This document shows positions 58,538 through 64,000 of a stretch of 64,000 nucleotides of DNA, piece by piece. Under the pieces are notes generated by a model. That model worked only from the letters and a program-made list of their open reading frames with translations, ran no database searches and was not told the DNA's origin. How positions within the stretch are numbered: position 1 is the first letter of the stretch; each line of letters opens with the position of its first letter. Source of the stretch: Mycobacterium kiyosense (GTDB lineage: Bacteria > Actinomycetota > Actinomycetes > Mycobacteriales > Mycobacteriaceae); NCBI GenBank assembly GCA_021654635.1, contig AP025179.1:2976001-3040000 (forward strand), given 5' to 3'. The position numbers and the translations under genes were made by a program.

Positions 58538-58954
58538 ATGGCCAAGCTGACGCGGCTGGGGGACCTGGAACGTGCAGTGATGGACCACTTGTGGTCCGCG
58601 CCGGAACCCCAAACCGTTCGCCAGGTGCACGAAGCGTTGTCGGCGCGCCGCGATCTCGCCTACACAACGATCATGACCGTGCTGCAACGGTTGGCGAAGA
58701 AGAACCTGGTATCCCAGATTCGCGACGACCGGGCACACCGGTATGCCCCAGTCCACGGCCGTGACGAGCTCGTCGCCGGACTGATGGTCGACGCGCTCGC
58801 CCAGGCCGAGGACTCCGGTGGCCGGCAGGCCGCGCTGGTGCATTTCGTCGAAAAAGTCGGAGCCGACGAAGCCGCCGCGCTGCGGCGTGCACTGGCCGAA
58901 TTGGAAGCCAATCACCGCAATTCGCCATCGGCTGGACCTCCAGCCGACGACTGA
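58538..58954 (+). CDS. blaI: BlaI-family transcriptional repressor
   Basis: Winged-helix repressor of 138 residues: MAKLTRLGDLERAVMDHLWSA, QTVRQVHEALSARRDLAYTTIMTVLQRLAKKNLV (recognition helix and wing), then a C-terminal dimer helix. In M. tuberculosis BlaI represses blaC and its own operon, released when BlaR cleaves it. AGGAG is 9 bases from the ATG. The BlaR-like protease follows at 14 bp. Confidence 0.94.
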   Translation: MAKLTRLGDLERAVMDHLWSAPEPQTVRQVHEALSARRDLAYTTIMTVLQRLAKKNLVSQIRDDRAHRYAPVHGRDELVAGLMVDALAQAEDSGGRQAALVHFVEKVGADEAAALRRALAELEANHRNSPSAGPPADD

Positions 58955-58968
58955 GGGAGACTATCGGC

Positions 58969-59919
58969 GTGTCTGCGCTGGCCTTCACCATTCTTGCGGT
59001 GCTGCTGGCTGGCCCGACACCGGCTGTACTGGCTCGCGCCTCCTGGCCGCTGCGTGCCCCGCGGGCCGCGATGGTGCTGTGGCAGGCCATCGCCCTGGCC
59101 GCCGTCCTCTCGACGTTCAGCGCCGGCATCGCGATTGCCAGCCGGCTGCTCATGCCCGGCCCGGACGGGCGGCCCACCGCCGGCATCCTCGACGCCGAGG
59201 GTCGCCTCGGCTGGCCGCTGTGGGCGGCCTACCTCGCCGTCTTCGCCCTGACCGTCCTGGTCGGCGTGCGACTGGTGGTGGCCGTGGTGCGAGTCGCGAT
59301 CGCCACGCGACGCCGCCGCGCCCGGCACCGCATGGTCGTCGACCTGGTCGGAGTCGGACGCGACACCGCGCTGGCGCAACCCTGCACCAGGACGCGTGAC
59401 CTGCGCGTCCTAGACGTCGAACAACCCCTGGCCTACTGCCTGCCCGGCGTGCGAAGCCGCGTGGTGGTCAGCGAAGGCGCGCTGAACACCTTGGCCGACA
59501 CCGAGGTGACGGCGATTCTGACCCACGAGCGCGCCCACCTGCGGGCCCGGCACGATCTGGTGCTCGAGGCGTTCACCGCGGTGCACGCCGCGTTCCCGCG
59601 GCTGGTGCGCAGCGGCAACGCGCTGGGTGCGGTCCAATTGCTGGTGGAGCTACTGGCCGACGACGCCGCGGTGCGCGCCACCGGACGCACTCCCCTGGCC
59701 CGGGCGTTGGTGGCCTGCGCGTCCGGTCGGGCGCCGTCCGGCGCACTGGCCGCAGGTGGCCCCAGCACCGTGGTGCGGGTGCGCCGGCTCTCCGGGCGGG
59801 GCAACAGCCTGGTGCTGTCGGTGACGGCCTACCTGGCCGCCGCGGCCGTCCTCGTGGTGCCCACCGTCGCGCTGGCGGTGCCCTGGCTGACCGAATTGCA
59901 CCGGTTGATCAACTTCTGA
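58969..59919 (+). CDS. BlaR-like M56 membrane metallopeptidase (Rv1845c type)
   Basis: Membrane zinc protease of 316 residues with about four helices, the M56 site HERAH (186-190: TAILTHERAHLRARHD) and a downstream ELLADDAAV segment with the third zinc ligand. It lacks the penicillin-binding sensor domain of staphylococcal BlaR1, ending shortly after the last helix, so signal input must come otherwise. The GTG start follows GGGAG at 12 bases. Cleaves BlaI in M. tuberculosis. Confidence 0.9.
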   Translation: MSALAFTILAVLLAGPTPAVLARASWPLRAPRAAMVLWQAIALAAVLSTFSAGIAIASRLLMPGPDGRPTAGILDAEGRLGWPLWAAYLAVFALTVLVGVRLVVAVVRVAIATRRRRARHRMVVDLVGVGRDTALAQPCTRTRDLRVLDVEQPLAYCLPGVRSRVVVSEGALNTLADTEVTAILTHERAHLRARHDLVLEAFTAVHAAFPRLVRSGNALGAVQLLVELLADDAAVRATGRTPLARALVACASGRAPSGALAAGGPSTVVRVRRLSGRGNSLVLSVTAYLAAAAVLVVPTVALAVPWLTELHRLINF

Positions 59920-60026
59920 TCCCCAACCGGACACCCGAGCCGCGAGTCCGTTGTGTCAGAGTGGGTTCGACAGCTTTCGGGCAAACCCACCAGGCCCGGT
60001 AGTTCACCAAACCTGAGAGGCAGGAC

Positions 60027-61484
60027 ATGAGTTCGTCGGACTCGCCCACCGCGACCGCCCAGATCGGAGTCACCGGTTTGGCGGTGATGGGCTCGAACCT
60101 GGCCCGCAACTTCGCCCGGCACGGATACACCGTGGCCCTGCACAACCGGTCGGTCGCCAAGACCGACGCGCTTCTGGAAGAACACGGCTCCGACGGCAAC
60201 TTCGTGCGCAGTGAAACCATCCCCGAATTCCTTGCCGCACTGGAAAAGCCGCGCCGGGTCATCATCATGGTCAAGGCCGGTGACCCCACCGACGCCGTCA
60301 TCAACGAACTCGCCGACGCCATGGAGGAAGGCGACATCATCATCGACGGCGGCAACGCGCTCTACACCGACACCATCCGTCGGGAGAAGGCGATCCGCGA
60401 GCGCGGCCTGCACTTCGTCGGCGCCGGCATCTCCGGTGGCGAGGAAGGCGCGCTCAACGGCCCGTCGATCATGCCGGGCGGCCCGGCCGAGTCGTATGAG
60501 TCGCTGGGCCCGCTGCTCGAGGAGATCTCCGCGCACGTCGACGGGGTGCCCTGCTGTACCCACATCGGCCCGGACGGCGCCGGGCACTTCGTCAAGATGG
60601 TGCACAACGGTATCGAGTACTCCGACATGCAGCTGATCGGCGAGGCCTATCAGTTGCTGCGCGATGCGCTGGGCAAGTCCGCCGGCGAGATCGCCGACGT
60701 GTTCGACGAATGGAACTCCGGCGACCTGGACAGTTTCCTGGTCGAGATCACCGCGCAGGTGTTGCGTCAGACCGACGCCAAGACCGGCAAGCCGCTGGTC
60801 GACGTGATCGTCGACGAAGCCGAGCAGAAGGGCACCGGCCGCTGGACGGTGAAGTCGGCGCTGGATCTGGGCGTGCCGGTCACCGGCATCGCCGAGGCGG
60901 TGTTCGCCCGCGCGCTGTCGGGTTCGGTGCCCCAGCGCAAGGCCACCACCGGCCTGGCCTCGGGTGACCTCGGCGCCAAGCCGGGCGACCCCGCGCAGTT
61001 CACCGAGGACATTCGACAGGCCCTCTACGCCTCGAAGATCATCGCCTACGCCCAGGGCTTCAACCAGATTCAGGCCGGCAGCGCCGAATACGACTGGGGC
61101 ATCACCCCGGGCGATCTGGCCACCATCTGGCGCGGCGGCTGCATCATCCGGGCCAAGTTCCTCAACCGGATCAAAGACGCGTTCGACGACGACCCCGACC
61201 TGCCGACGCTGCTCGTAGCGCCCTACTTCCGCAGCGCCATCGAAGCCGCCATCGACAGCTGGCGCCGGGTCGTGGTAACCGCCACCCAGCTGGGTATCCC
61301 CATTCCGGGGTTCTCCTCGGCGCTGTCCTACTACGACGGCCTGCGCACCGAGCGACTGCCCGCCGCCCTGACCCAAGGGCTGCGCGACTTCTTCGGGGCG
61401 CACACTTACGGGCGCACCGATGCGGAGCCGGGCAAGAAGTTCCACACCCTGTGGAGCGGAGACCGAAGCGAAGTACCTGCTTAG
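60027..61484 (+). CDS. gnd1: 6-phosphogluconate dehydrogenase, decarboxylating
   Basis: Pentose-phosphate enzyme of 485 residues making ribulose 5-phosphate, CO2 and NADPH. NADP-binding GLAVMGSNLARNFARHGYTVALHNRS, the family signature GAGISGGEEGALNGPSIMPGG, catalytic Lys in HFVKMVHNGIEY, and the C-terminal tail reaching the partner active site (LRDFFGAHTYGRTD). The length is that of the classical long form. GAGAGGCAGG precedes the ATG. Followed at 12 bp by guaB1. Confidence 0.96.
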   Translation: MSSSDSPTATAQIGVTGLAVMGSNLARNFARHGYTVALHNRSVAKTDALLEEHGSDGNFVRSETIPEFLAALEKPRRVIIMVKAGDPTDAVINELADAMEEGDIIIDGGNALYTDTIRREKAIRERGLHFVGAGISGGEEGALNGPSIMPGGPAESYESLGPLLEEISAHVDGVPCCTHIGPDGAGHFVKMVHNGIEYSDMQLIGEAYQLLRDALGKSAGEIADVFDEWNSGDLDSFLVEITAQVLRQTDAKTGKPLVDVIVDEAEQKGTGRWTVKSALDLGVPVTGIAEAVFARALSGSVPQRKATTGLASGDLGAKPGDPAQFTEDIRQALYASKIIAYAQGFNQIQAGSAEYDWGITPGDLATIWRGGCIIRAKFLNRIKDAFDDDPDLPTLLVAPYFRSAIEAAIDSWRRVVVTATQLGIPIPGFSSALSYYDGLRTERLPAALTQGLRDFFGAHTYGRTDAEPGKKFHTLWSGDRSEVPA

Positions 61485-61496
61485 CGAGCTATCTGA

Positions 61497-62933
<1,437 letters not shown>

Positions 62934-62952
62934 AAGGCTCCCGAAACTAGAG

Positions 62953-64000
62953 ATGAACCACTCCAGCACCGTGCTCAGCGTGCTGGCCATTCTGGCGCTC
63001 ACGTTCGGTACCGCGGTGTTCGTCGCCGCCGAATTCTCCCTGACCGCGCTGGACCGCACCATCGTGGAGGCCAACGCACGCACCGGTTCGCGCCGGGACC
63101 GGTTCATCCGCCGAGCCCACCGGCGGCTGTCGTTTCAGCTGTCCGGCGCACAGCTGGGCATCTCCATCACCACCCTGGCCACCGGTTACCTGACCGACCC
63201 GCTGGTGGCCAACCTGCCGCATCCATGGTTCGACGCGATCGGAATGTCGGACAAGCTGGCAGACACCATCATGGCGATCCTGGCGCTGCTGGTGGTGACC
63301 TCGGTGTCGATGGTGTTCGGTGAGTTGGTCCCGAAGTACCTGGGGGTGGCGCGGCCGCTGCGCACCGCCCGCGCCGTGGTGCTGCCGCAGTGGCTGTTCT
63401 CGGTGCTGTTCACGCCGGCGATCCGGCTGACCAACGGAGCCGCCAACTGGATCGTGCGCCGATTCGGCATCGAGCCGGCCGAGGAACTGCGCTCGGCGCG
63501 CACGCCTCAGGAACTCGTGTCGCTGGTGCGGACCTCGGCGCGGCGGGGTTCGCTGGACGACGTCACCGCCTCCCTGATGCACCGGTCGCTGCAGTTCGGC
63601 ACGCTGACGGCCGAGGAGCTGATGACGCCGCGGTCGAAAATCGTCGCCCTGCAGACCGACGACACGGTCGCCGACCTGGTCGCCGCCGTCGCCGACACCG
63701 GTTTCTCCCGATTCCCGGTCGTGCAGGGCGACCTCGACGAAACGATCGGCATCGTGCACGTCAAACAGGTCTTCGAGGTGGCGCCCGCCGACCGGGCCAC
63801 CACCTTGCTGACGACGGTCGCCAAACCGGTCGCGGTGGTGCCGTCGACCCTCGACGGTGACGCGGTGATGGCCCAGATCCGGGCCAACGCCCTGCAGACG
63901 GCCATGGTCGTCGACGAGTACGGCGGCACGGCGGGGATGGTGACCGTAGAAGACCTGATCGAAGAGATCGTCGGCGACGTGCGCGACGAACACGACGACG
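62953..64000 (+). CDS. CNNM/CorC-family membrane protein with CBS domains (Rv1842c type), 3' end beyond window
   Basis: Open to the end of the window with no stop. N-terminal DUF21 membrane domain (1-190; helices at [58 protein letters not shown]), then a CBS pair beginning [19 protein letters not shown] and [12 protein letters not shown], and [25 protein letters not shown]. The family exports magnesium or cobalt, or stabilises other transporters; the hemolysin label is historical. ATG 62953 starts 20 bp after guaB1. Confidence 0.9.
   Translation, partial: MNHSSTVLSVLAILALTFGTAVFVAAEFSLTALDRTIVEANARTGSRRDRFIRRAHRRLSFQLSGAQLGISITTLATGYLTDPLVANLPHPWFDAIGMSDKLADTIMAILALLVVTSVSMVFGELVPKYLGVARPLRTARAVVLPQWLFSVLFTPAIRLTNGAANWIVRRFGIEPAEELRSARTPQELVSLVRTSARRGSLDDVTASLMHRSLQFGTLTAEELMTPRSKIVALQTDDTVADLVAAVADTGFSRFPVVQGDLDETIGIVHVKQVFEVAPADRATTLLTTVAKPVAVVPSTLDGDAVMAQIRANALQTAMVVDEYGGTAGMVTVEDLIEEIVGDVRDEHDD

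Overview
The window is high-GC chromosomal DNA from a slow-growing, non-tuberculous Mycobacterium. It carries antigen 85B, RpfC, LppE, a CYP140-type P450, Apa, an Mce operon, F420-type oxidoreductases and GuaB1. The gene order follows the M. tuberculosis block Rv1886c down to Rv1842c in reversed orientation. Several features differ from M. tuberculosis: an intact oxyR beside ahpCD, a full Lon protease, a phosphoketolase, an extra mce operon between the Rv1879 and Rv1880c counterparts, and no urease genes between the ndh and Rv1847 counterparts.

Layout. 0.6-7.6 kb: fbpB, a small divergent pair, secreted chorismate mutase, rpfC, SRPBCC and SDR proteins, lppE, cyp140 and an NTF2-like protein. 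7.6-19.4 kb: a regulated accessory block on the minus strand, made of a TetR repressor, a complete yrbEAB-mceABCDEF operon and a protein built of three Phd/YefM antitoxin-like domains. Four copies of one 16-bp palindrome sit upstream of tetR, twice ahead of yrbEA, and inside a near-perfect -35/-10 promoter of the triple-Phd gene. This looks like a single regulon and is the most novel item here. 19.7-23.2 kb: an amidohydrolase / GlnA3 / AhpD-like cluster. 23.2-33.6 kb: MFS exporter, bfrA and bfd around tandem IdeR boxes, an enoyl-CoA hydratase, PPOX and EthD proteins, oxyR-ahpC-ahpD, a GH13 enzyme, DUF1810 and lldD2. 33.6-43.4 kb: lon, small enzymes, a DUF72 protein, an Rv1868-type protein, and thiolase, GNAT and SDR genes. 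43.5-50.3 kb: phosphoketolase, DUF222/HNH protein, MOSC protein, CPBP protease, adhA and a GlsB-type membrane protein. 50.4-54.4 kb: molybdate transporter modABC with apa. 54.5-64 kb: SDR, F420 enzyme, ndh, thioesterase, an IdeR-controlled sRNA locus matching MrsI, blaI with a BlaR-like protease, gnd1, guaB1 and a truncated CNNM/CorC gene at the window end.

Twelve genes carry about 18 single-base frameshifts, most at short G/C homopolymers, with no accompanying stop codons. Neighbouring long genes are intact. This pattern fits base-calling errors better than gene decay, so most entries marked pseudogene are probably functional. Iron is a recurring theme: bfrA/bfd under IdeR boxes, and an IdeR-box-driven sRNA whose M. 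tuberculosis counterpart represses bfrA.
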